The notes under the pieces are model-generated. The model saw only the letters and a list, made by a program, of their open reading frames with translations, did no database searches and was not told where the DNA came from. From Chimonanthus salicifolius (taxonomy: Eukaryota > Streptophyta > Magnoliopsida > Laurales > Calycanthaceae): a DNA stretch of 64,000 nucleotides. Location of the stretch: contig CM023534.1 of assembly GCA_013350335.1 (NCBI GenBank), positions 9,701,542 through 9,765,541 of the forward strand, given 5' to 3'. The position numbers and the translations under genes are program-made. Within the stretch, counting starts at the first letter, position 1, and the number at the start of each line of letters is the position of its first letter. Below, in pieces: positions 23,441-34,755 of the stretch.

Positions 23441-24260
23441 CCGACTAATCCCATCGATTTTGCAATTACTAATGAAAAAAGAAAAATTACAACCAAAAAA
23501 TCACTTAAGATAGTATCTGCTAATATTTCCGATATTTATGTTTCGCTCCAAGAGATTTTGGCCGAAACTTGTTGCTGAGGCTATGATTGAAACAGAGGTT
23601 CGCTGAACCCACAAAAGAGTGTGTGCGTGTGTCGTCCACACCAATAAAGTTGTGGAATCGACATCAGACGGATTTGGGATTTCTTTATTTTTTAGTGTGG
23701 GGAACAGAGATTGGAAATAGAAAGGAGATTGTAATGGAGTTGGATACCTTGAGTTCTTGGTCGAAGGAAGATTGAAATTCAGGGACGCTGGTGAGGGGGC
23801 CGACGAAATTGTCGGGGTTGATGGGAGCGCCTCGAGCACACAAGATGTATGCATCTTCTTCTTCTTCAAGCCTGAAATCCACCATCTCGAGCCCTTAGAC
23901 CTCTCTCTATCTCTCTATCTTGCTCGCTGGGAGAAACAGGGGATTGGCGCGAAGATTTTCTTGTGTGAAGTGCAAATTCATGACCTGACGACCGACTTCT
24001 GGTTGAAACCGTTAAACCGTCCAACGCTGACTCTCGACTCTCGAGTACCGTGAGTCGATCTAATTTTAATAATAAGTAATGTTAAAAAATATTCTATTAA
24101 AATAAATTAGAGATTATTATTTTTTATAATATTATTCATATAATTTAAATAAATATAGTTGATATAAATAATGAACTCTATTTTAATTATTTATTTAATT
24201 TAATTTAAATTCAGTAGTTATGTATATTTTTAAGACTGATTTCTTATGAATTCTTAATAA
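23441..24260. repeat. Segmental duplication, copy B
   Basis: Counterpart of 2757-3728. It starts with the same ccgactaatcccatcgattt, here preceded by ordinary intron sequence rather than LINE poly-A. It covers the start of intron 1, exon 1, the 5' flank and AT-rich upstream DNA. It keeps the empty site for the SINE found in copy A (aactctattttaatt once, 24174-24188). Confidence 0.92.
23748..23885 (-). CDS. SNAPC3-like exon 1 of the long locus
   Basis: 46 codons from the ATG at 23885 to an AAG|GTATCC donor, reading MVDFRLEEEEDAYILCARGA then VGPLTSVPEFQSSFDQELK. It aligns codon for codon with the copy at 3118-3255. The first block has diverged most (ILCARGAPI against VSGPRGGPI), consistent with relaxed constraint in this copy. 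Exon 2 (ALQAELHMVSTAAFEDEL, 23060-23005) and exon 3 (VDELRVFSEEELVEKAF, 22127-22061) join it in phase. Confidence 0.75.
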
Positions 24261-26268
24261 TACCTTAGCAACAAAATTTGTTGAGGCCCAATAACAGCAA
24301 AACTTTAAACTTAGTCCAATTGATACCAAAAATTATTGTAAAGTATGCACTAATTTTACATTTACATTCTCAAATCACTGAGTTTGGTAAAAGAGTAGCC
24401 TATGTTTTTATAGCTTATTTTTTATCTTATTTATCTAGTTCGTCATAATTAGTATCAAGCTACGAATTAGTGCTTATTCAATTTGTCAAATAGTTCAATG
24501 ATTAGTCAAAATAGTTTGTAAATTAGACTAATGTAGTTCGGTGCTTTTAATTTTATTTACAATCAAAATGTTTGATAGTCTTGTACTATATTTTAAAATC
24601 TTTATTTTTAAAGATATAAATTTTAAAATATTTGATATATTGGCTGATATCACCGATATGATACGTATCGACTGAGATTTTGTCTTCTGCTTTCAACTTT
24701 AAAAAAAATCACACAAAAAATTTAGCCTACAGTTTGGAAATTATGTATATACTTTCCATTACTTCAATTAAATAATGGTGGAAAGATTAGAATAGTATCT
24801 CTTTAGCACAATTATATATATGGGATTGATATTACTAGTCAAAACTTATAAGAAATTTCTTGCACTTTAATTTAAAAAAGATATAAAAAAGCGACATGGA
24901 AAAAACTTGAAATTAAAAGATATACCAATTTCCTATTGGCCTTCTGCACATAATGTAGCAGAAATTCAAACTCCCTAAATAACAGATGAACAAGAGATTT
25001 CTTTTACCTTTTTTTTTTTGTGAAATCCACTCCAATCACTAAAATTATAGGGAAAAAATTGAATCTTGCCTAGGAAACAATGGAGAGAACTAAATATGGC
25101 AATTCAGGGCTGAGTCACTCAGAATTAAAAAAAAAAGAAGGAAAAATCGGTGTGATTCTATATAAGTGCAATTCATAAAATGCTAGCCAAAGCAGTATCA
25201 AATTCTCCATTTTCTATCCTCTTGACCTTTTTCCTTGAACCCATAAAAGCCCGTCAACTTTTTTAACCTATTTAGCCACATTGATGCATATTTATATGCA
25301 CTTGATCCATTTTTAAAGAATAATTTGAAATTGAAATAAAATAATTATTCAAATTGAAAATAAATCTGATTTTCTTTCAACTAAATTTAATTTCTAACCA
25401 CTTAATTTTAATGTTCAAAATTATCAAACATCCTTGTCTTGGTGGTTTTTAAAGATACTTGGAGATATTGATCACTGAAATTGAGTTTTAAACTGAATTG
25501 ATTAACTTGTAGATTATTGGATCTGCTTTCAATCCGAGCATCCAAAATTTTAGTAATATAAAATGGACTCGCACATGTTTTAACATTGAAAAGCTCAATG
25601 GCTCGGCTGAGAGAGACAAGCTCAGTCCAAACTCGACTAGTGAACATTCCTAGTCCACAAATCTTAGGTATTAATATCGGCCAATACAAATCGTATCGAT
25701 CAACATATATATCTGCATTTTAAGGGCCGATGTATATCGACCGATACAATATATGTCGATCGTACAATAATAATATCGGCCGATATATCGACCATGATAT
25801 CATTGATACCGGTCGAAGAAAGTTTTTTTTTTTAAATAATTAAATATCGGTAGTATATTGGTGGGGCCCACAGTATAGAAGTGATTTTTTGTAAGAGGGC
25901 ATTGAGACCCGCATTGTTATATAGAGAACTGCGTATTGGGCAAATATAGAGAACTGCGTATTGGGCAAATGACACAAGAAGAAGAAGAAGATATGGTATG
26001 CATGGAAAAATCTGCGTGCTAAGATCAATTCGGAAATGGCTTCAAGAAAGAGATGATCAAGCAATAATGCATGAGATGATTTTGGAATCAACCAGAAGAT
26101 TTCAAACTAAGATTGAAGCTTGAATGACTACAAGGTCTCAATGGACAAGGAAAATGGGAGTTACAAATGAAAATTCGTGTTCTGTAATGAAAAGTAATGT
26201 AGCAGGCTAGCAGCATAGACAGACGAAAACATGGATGAGTGGAAAGGAGCTGACAAAACCGACATCCA
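24261..26268. other. AT-rich intergenic DNA with TATCGGCCGATA-type repeats
   Basis: No gene seen. Short clusters of the motif atatcggccgatat and relatives lie at about 24635-24690 and 25660-25860 and recall the interior of the Mutator-like element at 48916-49210. A 25-bp unit, atagagaactgcgtattggg plus caaat, is exactly duplicated at 25921-25945 and 25946-25970. Confidence 0.65.
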
Positions 26269-26470
26269 ATTGATAGAACAAGGACCCAACGTTGGATAGC
26301 TCAATCGGTTACTTCTCGCCTCAAGAATCGAAAGGTCACTAGTTTGAATCCTAGGAGCGTAAACTGGAGGTCCCCTATGTGCGGTGTGGGGCGCTCTCCT
26401 GAGGGGTATAGAGGGGCCCTTTCCTCATGGCTCCCCTTGGCTATCAAAGAAAAAATTGATAGAACAAGGA
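26269..26470 (+). mobile_element. tRNA-derived SINE with perfect 16-bp target-site duplication
   Basis: attgatagaacaagga flanks the element at 26269-26284 and 26455-26470. The 170-bp body has a clear pol III promoter: box A in gttggatagctcaatcggtt and box B in ctagtttgaatcctag. A GC-richer body follows (gtgtggggcgctctcctgag) and the tail is ctatcaaagaaaaa. Of the SINEs in this window it has the clearest boundaries and the longest intact duplication. Confidence 0.93.
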
Positions 26471-27182
26471 TTCCACGAATAGACCATAACCAACCCATAA
26501 TTTTTTTGCATCATTCTAAACCTTCCCTGATTACTGCAATTTCTGATCAATTCTCTCCAAATCCCACCAATCAACAATTTCCCTACTATCAATCATTCAT
26601 GCAACCCTTCCATGCCATAGGGTCTTGCCTATTCTTTCATGCTGCCATCCACACACAATTTGAAACCTAAAACCCACCTCGAAGTATAAAAGAGGGAATC
26701 ATTGCAGTTTCAAATGTAAGTGAACGTTGTGGGTCTGAAAATGTTGGAAACTACAAATGACTTGGAGCCACGGCAGGAGCAAATTTGTATTCAAAATAAA
26801 AAAAAAAAAAATTTAAGAAAAAAGGAAATACCCTAAAGGCAAAAACAACAAGAGGAACATATTCTAAAAGAGGGAGTGAGGAATGGAACTCGCACAAAGG
26901 CTCCTGCAGTGTGTTTTGATTGTCAAGCAATGATTAAAATTAGTGCTGTTGTCCTGAAAAAGACATTCCCAGCTTTAATTCCAGAAGTAACAATAGCCTA
27001 AACTAATATTTTATCAGTTCTCTAGGGATGAAAATTCTCTCAGATATGAGAGAAGAAAAGAGAAACAAGAAACTAAAGTACAGATATGGAAACTAGAGGG
27101 GGAATAAAGATAAAGCATTATAGTTTGGATAGAGTACAATCATGGACAAGCAAGACTAGACTAACCTTTATTTACGAAGATC

Positions 27183-27420
27183 AGTAACAACTGAGACTTG
27201 AATTTCATGCAGTTCCATGTAATAATTAGGGAGTTAAAGTAGGTACTAGGTACCAACTGACCTTATCAGTTCGGTATTACATATTGTTTTCTGCGACTGT
27301 TTCTGTAACTGCTGAACATGTGTTTGTGGGATATACCTGGACTGGGTTTTCACCTATGTAACCTATGTCATACAGATTATATAGATAGTGTTTCATCACA
27401 CTTCTATCAACTTCTTTTAA
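27183..27420 (+). repeat. Left LTR of the copia element
   Basis: Begins gtaacaactgaga and shares gcagttccatgtaat, actgaccttat-agtt and ggactgttt-like blocks with the right LTR in the same order. Many substitutions and small indels separate the two, so the insertion is old. The exact ends are uncertain. No primer binding site is recognisable directly downstream. Confidence 0.75.
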
Positions 27421-30400
27421 TGTAACGCCTATTTGCTAAGATCTTGAGAAAGTTTGCATAGTCCACAGCCACTCCTACACCACCATGTCATCTTTGTTTC
27501 GATGGTTCTTTGCCGCCTTCAATTCAGTCAGTAACTCCCTTCTCAAATGTTAGTCCCACCATTTCAGTCAGACTAGATCACTCAAATTACATGGTATGGA
27601 GATCCCTAACTGTGGCCACCAACTCGACGGTTTCATTGATTGAAGTAATCACTGTCCTGAGAAGCTTATCCTTGATGCTAACAAGGATCTGACTAGTACA
27701 ATTAATCCTTAAAACCCTGGCAGCAACAAGACCAACTTTTAGTTGGTTGGCTACTGTCATCAATTTCTGAAGCCTTGCTGTCTGACATAGTAGGCCTGCC
27801 AACCTCAAGGGATGTCTGGTTGTCCTTTCGATGTCAATTTTCTTCTCACTCAAGGGTAGATTACTTCAGCCAAAATCTAAATTGCAAACTATAAAGACTT
27901 CTCTTCCATGTCTGACTACCTCCAGAAAATTAAGACAATTGTTAATAATCTTGCCCTGATTGGTCACTCTCTTTCAGATGAAGAACAGACACTACATGTT
28001 CTTGCCGGTCCTGCCCCTACTTATGATGCCTTCATTACTTCCATTTCTACACATCTTGAACCTCAACCTTTGGATGGTCTTTATGGTTTGTCACTCAATC
28101 ATGAAACCCAAGTTGCGCAAACAACCTCTTTCACTCTTCCTATTCTTGACCCTCCATCGACCTAGCCGACAGTGGATGTAGGCCATCACTAACCAATCAA
28201 TTATTTCAACAAGTGAGGACAGGGTTGTAGCTCGACAAGGTAACAACTCTATGCCACAATCCCATGCTTTTCATGATCAAGGGTGTGGTCACAGCAATGG
28301 CTCCAGTAACACTTTATCATCTGCAACATTTCGTGTGGGGTGTCAAATATGCAATGAGGCTGGATCAAAATGCATTCACTTGCTATAATACGTTCAACCA
28401 ACACTTAAGGCTAAGGTGTCACCCTTGCCCCCCACACAAATGCCACATGTTGGCACTGAACTTCAGGATTAAGAGTCATCCTGATACAGATGCTACACAT
28501 CACATAATCAATGTTTTGGATAGTCTCAATCTTCATTCAGCATATCAAAGGAATGACAAATTGTCATTGGTAATGAATAAGAATTGCATATCCAGCATAC
28601 TGGGTCAACTTTTTTCATACTCTAAACAAAATTTCCTTTAAGATAATGTTCTTTGTGCTCCTTCAATACAACTACCTTTCTTATCAGTCTCCAAATTTTC
28701 AAAGGATTATTTATAATAATGTATTGTTTCATCCTTCCTGTTAGTAAGTAGGATGCTACCAGTTCAGCATCCAAGTTGATGGCTACAATTTCTGCTTTTA
28801 TCTCCTTTGTTGTTGCAAGAGACATTTGGCATTGTAGATTGGGACATGAATCCTATAACAGTATCCCATCTTGCTTCCAATAAATACATCCCTTTTCAAC
28901 AAAATTGGTCGGTGTTGTTTCTGAGTCCCGCCAACTGGGCAAGTCTCATAAACTTCCATTTCAACCTTTACATTATGTCTCTTCCAAACCTTTAGCATTA
29001 CCTCATTCAGATGTTTGGGGACTTGCTCCCATCACTTCCACTAATGGAAATCAATTTTATGATCATTCTAGCAACAATTTTAGTCAATACACTTGGCTTC
29101 TTATGTTTTCAAAGTATTTCATTCAAGTTCTCAATAGAAAATATGCTAGAATGTTCAAAAATATTCTTTTAACTCAGGTAATCAACATCATATGTCATGT
29201 CAATACACACCCAAATAAAATGGGGCTTCTAAGAGGAAAAATTAATATATAGTTGAAAGCAGTCTTTATGATGGCTCATGCGAAACTACTTCCTCACTTT
29301 CGGGATTTCGTTTTTAAAATAGCTGTTATTCCTTCACTTCGTTTTTTTAAATGACTATCCCCTCACTAAGTTACCAACAAAAGTGTGCAAATGAAGCTAC
29401 CATGGGAAACTATCTTTAAAAGAGCACCAAGCTATTCATTTCTACACACATTTACGTCACTAGTGAGTTGGATTTTCATACACTCAGCCAAGTTTTTGGG
29501 ATATGCAACTAAGCATATGGTCACATGTGTTTGGACCCATCTACTAGACACCTGCTTATTTCTAGACGAGTTGTCTTCGGTAACAATTGTTTTCCACTTC
29601 CAAAAGATCAGTATTTTATATATCAGTCTAGTTTTACAGTCACAATGTCCTGCTTTTGCACCGTTGACAATATCGAAGTCTCCTACATTTCTTAGTAATT
29701 AGTTTTCACCCACTTTGAGGATATCTCTTACTCATAATTCCCATGAACCAACCGGTGGCTAGAAATGATCATGCACCAGCTTCTGTTCCACATTTGATGG
29801 ACAGCCACCTATCTTCATTCACATGGGTTACCATTGTTTCTCATGCTTCTGCGTCTACACTTGTCTCTTCATGCAGATGCTTCTCACCCAGAGAATTTGG
29901 TATCTAATGGGCTGCTCCTTTGACAAATCAACTGCTACACAAGTATTCTACCTAATTTTGACTTTCATTTAGTCCTTAGACATGGATCTTCTCATCCTAC
30001 AATAACACCCATTTGTTTTACCCAAACAAAAAAGATTCAAATGGTGTTCAGGTATGGTGGAAGAGTATAACACCCATACCAGTGATGGCACATGGAACTT
30101 GATTGAGCCCACCCAAACATCAATGTAATAGGTAAATGGATTCTCAAAGAGAAGAAATGAGCAGAAAGATCAGTTGAAAGGTTGTTGCTATGGGCTTTCA
30201 TCAAAGAAGGTTTAGATTATGATGAAACATTTAATCCCATCGTAAAGCCCGCTACAGGAAGGGATTTCGTCACTTGTTCTTTCTAACCAATCAACTTGAT
30301 GTAAAAATGCCTTTCTCCATGACATTCTTCAAGTAGAGGTGTATATGCAATAACCTCTAGGTTTAGTTGGTCCTAAATTCTCATCTAAGGTCCATTTCAA

Positions 30401-31565
30401 AATTATAAAAAAAAAAAAAAAATCATACAAGGTAAGCAAATTTCTCAAATCTTTATATTCGCTCAAACAGGTTCTCAGGTTTGGTACAACAGGCAGACTT
30501 TGCATCTCTTAGAACTTCGTTTTCATGGTTCCACAGTTGATGTTTCCTTCTTTATTCGGAAATGTTGCAGGCCTGCTATTTTTCTTCTAATTCATGTGGA
30601 TGACATCATCCTTGCTATAAATTTATGAAAGAGAATTGGATTGTTCAATTCATTCTCTTAATTCCGAAATTGCCATAAAATGTTTAGGCTGTTTACATTG
30701 CTTTATAGGTATTGAGGCTACTACTTACGCATGATACTCTTGTTGACCCAAATGAAGTATATCAAGGATCTTCTGGCTCATACTAAAATTGATGCTGCTA
30801 AAACTTACAATACACCTGCTGTCACAATCTCCAAATTATCCAGTTATGCAGGTCATTACTTATTCAATACTACTGGCTATATTAGTATGGTCAGTGCACT
30901 ACTATACATAACCATCACAAGACTGGACATTTCTTATTCTATAAATCAAGTTTGCCAATTCATGCGTCGACCTATTACAACCCACTAGACTGCTGTCAAA
31001 TGAATCCATTGTTACTTGAAAGAAACAGTGATCTTCGGTTTACAAACCAAGTGGGCCACTTCAACCCACTTAATAGGTTACTCACTTAGATGCCGATTGG
31101 GCTGGCAATCCCAATGATCAGAGATCCACTATTGGCTATTGCACACATCTTAGTGACAACCTTCTATCATGGAGCTCTAGAAAACCAAAAAAAAGTTGCT
31201 TGCTAGAGCATGGAATCTGATACAGGACTTTAGCTAAAGCCTCCACTAAAATTTGTTGGAATGCATCCCTACTTAAGGACATCAGTGTTTTTCTTGAAGA
31301 TCAACCATTGGCGTGATAATTCCAGTGCAGTCTAACTGTAAATCCAATATTTCATGACTGCACCACGAACATCAAAACTAACTTCCATTTTGTTCACGAG
31401 TGGATAGCCCAAAAGAATCAATTGATCAATTTACTTCCATATTTGATCAGGTGGCTGTTGTTTCTACAAAAGGCTTATCCAGTCCAGATTTTCAGATTCG
31501 TCATGACAAGCGCTTCATGTCCAAAATAGGACCATATGTTTGCAGGGGGGCATCGGCAAAGGATC

Positions 31566-31832
31566 TGTAACAACTGAGGTTTGAGTTTCCTGTAGTTCCA
31601 TGTAATATTTGGGTAATTACAGTAGATACAAACTGGCCTTATTAGTTGGCAGTTGCATATCATGTACCTGTTTTTGGATGACTGTTTCTTAAACTGTTTA
31701 ACTACTGTTTGTGTTATATATATGAGACTGCCACCTGTGTGAAGATCATCATGGACAGGGTTATCACTTCTGCAACCTGGTTTAAAGATTATAAAAAGTG
31801 GGTTTCTTCAGTTCTCTCAACACCTTTTATCC
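31566..31832 (+). repeat. Right LTR of the copia element, followed by a primer-binding-site-like motif
   Basis: Begins tgtaacaactgagg just after the polypurine tract and aligns with the left LTR. At 31834-31846 comes ttggtatcaaagg, close to the initiator-tRNA primer binding site consensus of copia elements (TGGTATCAGAGC). That motif would normally follow the left LTR, not the right one. Confidence 0.7.
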
Positions 31833-31846
31833 TTTGGTATCAAAGG

Positions 31847-32390
31847 AAAGTGTGTTGTACTAATAAGGGCACACATGACCATATGATTAGAATCATAGAA
31901 GGCCATATGAGTTAGTCAACTACATGCAATAGTGTATTGCATTTGTGCAGGAGCATGTATACTTTCATTAACAACATGCAATCCAAATAGATCTTATAGA
32001 TACCTCATGGTCAAGCACTTGAAATAACATAACTATGGAGATTATTCACACACACCATCTTCTAAGTAATATTTCAAATCTAATAGAATATTATCTTCTT
32101 ACAGCCAACTATTAGGAAATGACGTGAAAGAAAAAATGAACTTCAATTGCAGAACAGAAAAACATTAACAACAAGACATGACTAATAGTAAACAACAAAG
32201 ATTGTCTTCAAAACAAAATAAAACATACGACAAGACATGTAGATAATCATGCAGTTCATAAACACATAGATCGTCTTCAACTTTCTTCAAAGATATAAAA
32301 CACATGACAAACACCTAAAGCTATAAAGTAACTATTATCAGTTCTAGTTCTAGTGTCACCTGCATATCCTCTGAAACAATCAAAAGAAGT
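31847..32390. other. Short intergenic stretch, probable 3' UTR of the C2 gene
   Basis: AT-rich DNA between the copia element and the stop codon of the minus-strand C2 gene. The portion nearest the gene should include its 3' UTR and poly-A signal. No other feature seen. Confidence 0.5.
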
Positions 32391-33692
32391 TCAGAAGAAT
32401 GCTCTACTGCCATAAAACACTCTTGACCCGTTGCCTTTTGTTGCTTGCAGTTTCTGATCAGTGCCTGAATTGTCATCTTCCTTCTTCGGGCTGTCATTTT
32501 CAATGTCCATTGGAAGTTTCATCTTTGCCAGTGATTCTGTAAATTGCTGCATGCTTTTCATGTATATGTCTACAAAATCCTGCTGGACTACTGGTTGCTC
32601 TGGCACCTTTATATTGAGAACAGATTGCACCGATGCGTTGTTTGGTGCTGCAGCAGAAGAATCAGCCTCACCTTCCACAACATCTGCACACTTTTCTTCC
32701 TGAGACGAAATGTTGTCTTGATTTGGGGACTTGGAAGAAGCTCCAGGAGAACCACATACAGACTGGGAGCTTGTAGGAACAGGTGTGGAAGGAGAACCAT
32801 TAGTAGAAACACTGCTCGGAGGAGTATCACTCTTTAAAGTTTCAACCGTATCAAGACTGCCCGAAGAGAAGCTCTCCACGACATGAGCAGTGCCTGAACT
32901 GGGATGATTGTCATTCTCTGAACTGACCAAGCTCTCACTGCTCTGAGGTTCCAGCTCACTGCATGGAAGACCAATATACTCTGAAACCATAATCTGATTT
33001 TCATTCACCACCTTCAAATCTGGGAATTCAAGCTTATCATATTCACATGGGATAGAATTAGCATCAGCTTCAGAATCTAGTATTGCAGTATCTGGACTCA
33101 CAGACGATGTTGGAGCCGGAATAGCCAAGACTTCTGGTGAAGACCCAGTATAGGAAACCGACAATTGAACAAATCCTGCTGGTGAATGGAAAAGATCAGT
33201 TGAAGACAATTGGAATTCCTGCTCCAAACTCCCATTTCCAACAACAATATCTGATAAAGGCACCAAAGCAAATCCCAGCAACTGGTCTTCAAGGTAGTTC
33301 TTCACCCTGCTGAGCATCCATATCTCGCATTTGAGCGATGACTCAATTGTCCGCACATCAAGACGCAAAGTCTCACTAAAGACCGGATTCCTGCCACCCC
33401 CATTAATGATTTTGGTTTGCACGGTGACTTCGGGATCACTGGTTAGGCAGAGCTTTGCATATACATCTTGCTTATGGTAAATGCAGATGTTGTGGATGTC
33501 CCTAGCTTGATGTATGTGAACCTCTAGAATGCCAACAAATCCTCCATTTCCTAAGATCGGGTCTTTACGGAGAATACCCATTCCTGAAGACAAACCATTC
33601 TTAACAGTCAATTTATGAGTTGGACTTTGAGATTCAACAAGAAAAGAAGAGTTTCTGATCGACCATGAAACTGAATGGTTGGAATCCATCAT
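32391..33692 (-). CDS. C2 domain-containing protein
   Basis: An intact 433-codon single-exon reading frame from ATG at 33692 (MMDSNHSVSW) to TGA at 32391. Residues about 48-180 form one C2 domain: GFVGILEVHIHQARDI, YAKLCLTSDPEVTVQTK, GRNPVFSETLRLDV, LKCEIWMLSR, LEDQLLGFALVPLSDI, and a closing GFVQLSVSY strand. C2 domains bind membranes or proteins, often with Ca2+. I see few of the aspartates of a full Ca2+ site, so binding may be Ca2+-independent. Residues 185-345 are Ser/Thr/Pro-rich and probably disordered. The tail has a short conserved helix (DFVDIYMKSMQQFTESLAKM) and ends VFYGSRAFF, which I recall from a small plant C2 family. No signal peptide or transmembrane segment. Exact function unknown. 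Confidence 0.88.
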   Translation of the reverse strand: MMDSNHSVSWSIRNSSFLVESQSPTHKLTVKNGLSSGMGILRKDPILGNGGFVGILEVHIHQARDIHNICIYHKQDVYAKLCLTSDPEVTVQTKIINGGGRNPVFSETLRLDVRTIESSLKCEIWMLSRVKNYLEDQLLGFALVPLSDIVVGNGSLEQEFQLSSTDLFHSPAGFVQLSVSYTGSSPEVLAIPAPTSSVSPDTAILDSEADANSIPCEYDKLEFPDLKVVNENQIMVSEYIGLPCSELEPQSSESLVSSENDNHPSSGTAHVVESFSSGSLDTVETLKSDTPPSSVSTNGSPSTPVPTSSQSVCGSPGASSKSPNQDNISSQEEKCADVVEGEADSSAAAPNNASVQSVLNIKVPEQPVVQQDFVDIYMKSMQQFTESLAKMKLPMDIENDSPKKEDDNSGTDQKLQATKGNGSRVFYGSRAFF

Positions 33693-34755
33693 GTGAGCAG
33701 CAAAGATTGAAACAGTAAGGTAAATGGAAAACTATAACCAAGCCCTTATATAACAACTTGTTAGCCAAAAATGAAACCCAGAACCTAGAAAACCTCATAT
33801 TAGTCTAAAGTTGAACATGATTAGGGGGCCCAAAGCACAGGGACTCACAACCAAAAAATCCACGGATTTGGTCAAAAGAAATTATTAAAACCCCGAATCC
33901 GGAACAAGAACACGACTCCAAGTGATAATGAGAACTATAGATTTAGCTCTTGAGACCCAAGACCATGAATTCAAGTAGAAATTAACTTTTTTTATAGAAG
34001 ACTCTTCAAAACCCACGAGAAAACGGGAAAAAAAAAAACGCGTAGAACTAGGTCAGAAAGATATAGTGAGAAACAAAACAGATTTAAAACCCTAAGATAA
34101 GGCACGTAGAAAGACTTACAGCTCAAAATCCAAGCTCGAGAGGTTGAAATTCAGAAAGAGTCTTGAAACCCTTCAAACCCCCAAAATTGCAAACCCACAA
34201 ACAACACCACCACACAAAAACCACCCAGTCCTTGAATTTGCGCAGATTCTTTAAAATCGAAAGTGCAAATTAAGACTAACCAACACAAATTACTACCAAA
34301 AACCCTAAATCCAAGAACAGGAAGATGAAACTTCCAAGTAACCAATACACCCAAACTTCAAGACCCACCAAATGTAAGACAAAACAACCACTTCTCGCAG
34401 CTGAACACCCCCAAGACCAAGACCAAAATGTAGAATTTTTATGCAGACTCCTGAAATCCGAAACCCAAAGATACCTCAATCATATAAAGACTACAAAATG
34501 ATGGTGAAGGGGATGATATAAGAACCAAACAAAACCCATCAACAGTTTAAGCAGGATATGAACACTTGAACAGAATCCGATAAAGTAACACCTTTGTTTC
34601 AAACAGCGACAGGTAAAACAGAAGGCAGGAAGAACAGAGATAAAAACGCACCAGCGGAATTCTAGTGTGAAAAGCAGGAAAGGAAGGCACCGTATCCTGA
34701 CATGCCCAGCAACAATGCAACCGTTAAAAAAAAGATGGACGGGAAACAAAGGCAC
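33693..34755 (-). promoter_or_regulatory. 5' UTR and promoter region of the C2 gene, probably with a leader intron
   Basis: No coding exon is convincing upstream of the ATG. A good donor (gagct|gtaagtct on the minus strand, about 34121) suggests a leader exon around 34120-34750 spliced toward a site just upstream of 33692. The acceptor is not obvious; a candidate is ggttatag near 33740. Short open frames in this region are chance. Confidence 0.45.

Larger units (their letters stand above)
6842..23885 (-). pseudogene. snRNA-activating protein complex subunit 3 (SNAPC3/SNAP50, SRD2-like), decaying paralog
   Basis: Eleven exons in gene order: 23885-23748, 23060-23005, 22127-22061, 21979-21924, 15319-15127, 13046-12958, 12866-12776, 12011-about 11920, 9718-9590, 9282-9019, 7040-about 6842. 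Exons 1-7 join in phase to 230 codons, and exons 9-11 read the conserved C-terminal half ([67 protein letters not shown]). In the family this half carries the zinc-binding region needed for binding the promoter element of snRNA genes. Lesions: the only GT donor of exon 8 leaves phase 2 while exon 9 needs phase 0; exon 11 has a 1-nt frameshift near 6930-6941 and a stop at 6918-6920; the usual PCYFC reads PLYFC; and the last part of the protein is missing. A real gene with a sequencing error or unusual splicing is possible, but several independent defects favour a pseudogene. Confidence 0.8.
27183..31846 (+). mobile_element. Degenerate Ty1/copia LTR retrotransposon
   Basis: Domains appear in copia order on the plus strand: gag (27908-28165; YLQKIKTIVNNLALIGHSL, then TYDAFITSISTHLEP), pre-integrase (around 28830; WHCRLGHESY), integrase (28920-29500; GKSHKLPFQPLHYVSSKPLA, then HSDVWGLAP and a LPWETIFKRAPSYSFL block), reverse transcriptase (30120-30990; GLDYDETFNPIVKP, VDDIILA, DISYSINQVCQFMR) and RNase H (31000-31330). 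Integrase before reverse transcriptase defines copia rather than gypsy. Diverged LTRs lie at about 27183-27420 and 31566-31832, and a purine tract with ggggggcatcggcaaagg precedes the right LTR. Frameshifts and stops in every domain make it inactive. Confidence 0.9.

Noticed and set aside
27183..31846. Endogenous pararetrovirus
   Set aside because: Integrase precedes reverse transcriptase and two LTRs flank it, so this is a copia retrotransposon; no movement or coat protein is visible.
32461..33292. Several frames overlapping the C2 gene on both strands
   Set aside because: They are shadows of the intact 433-codon C2 reading frame.
34151..34755. Three hydrophobic short frames upstream of the C2 gene
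   Set aside because: No conserved motif. Probably leader, leader intron and promoter read by chance.
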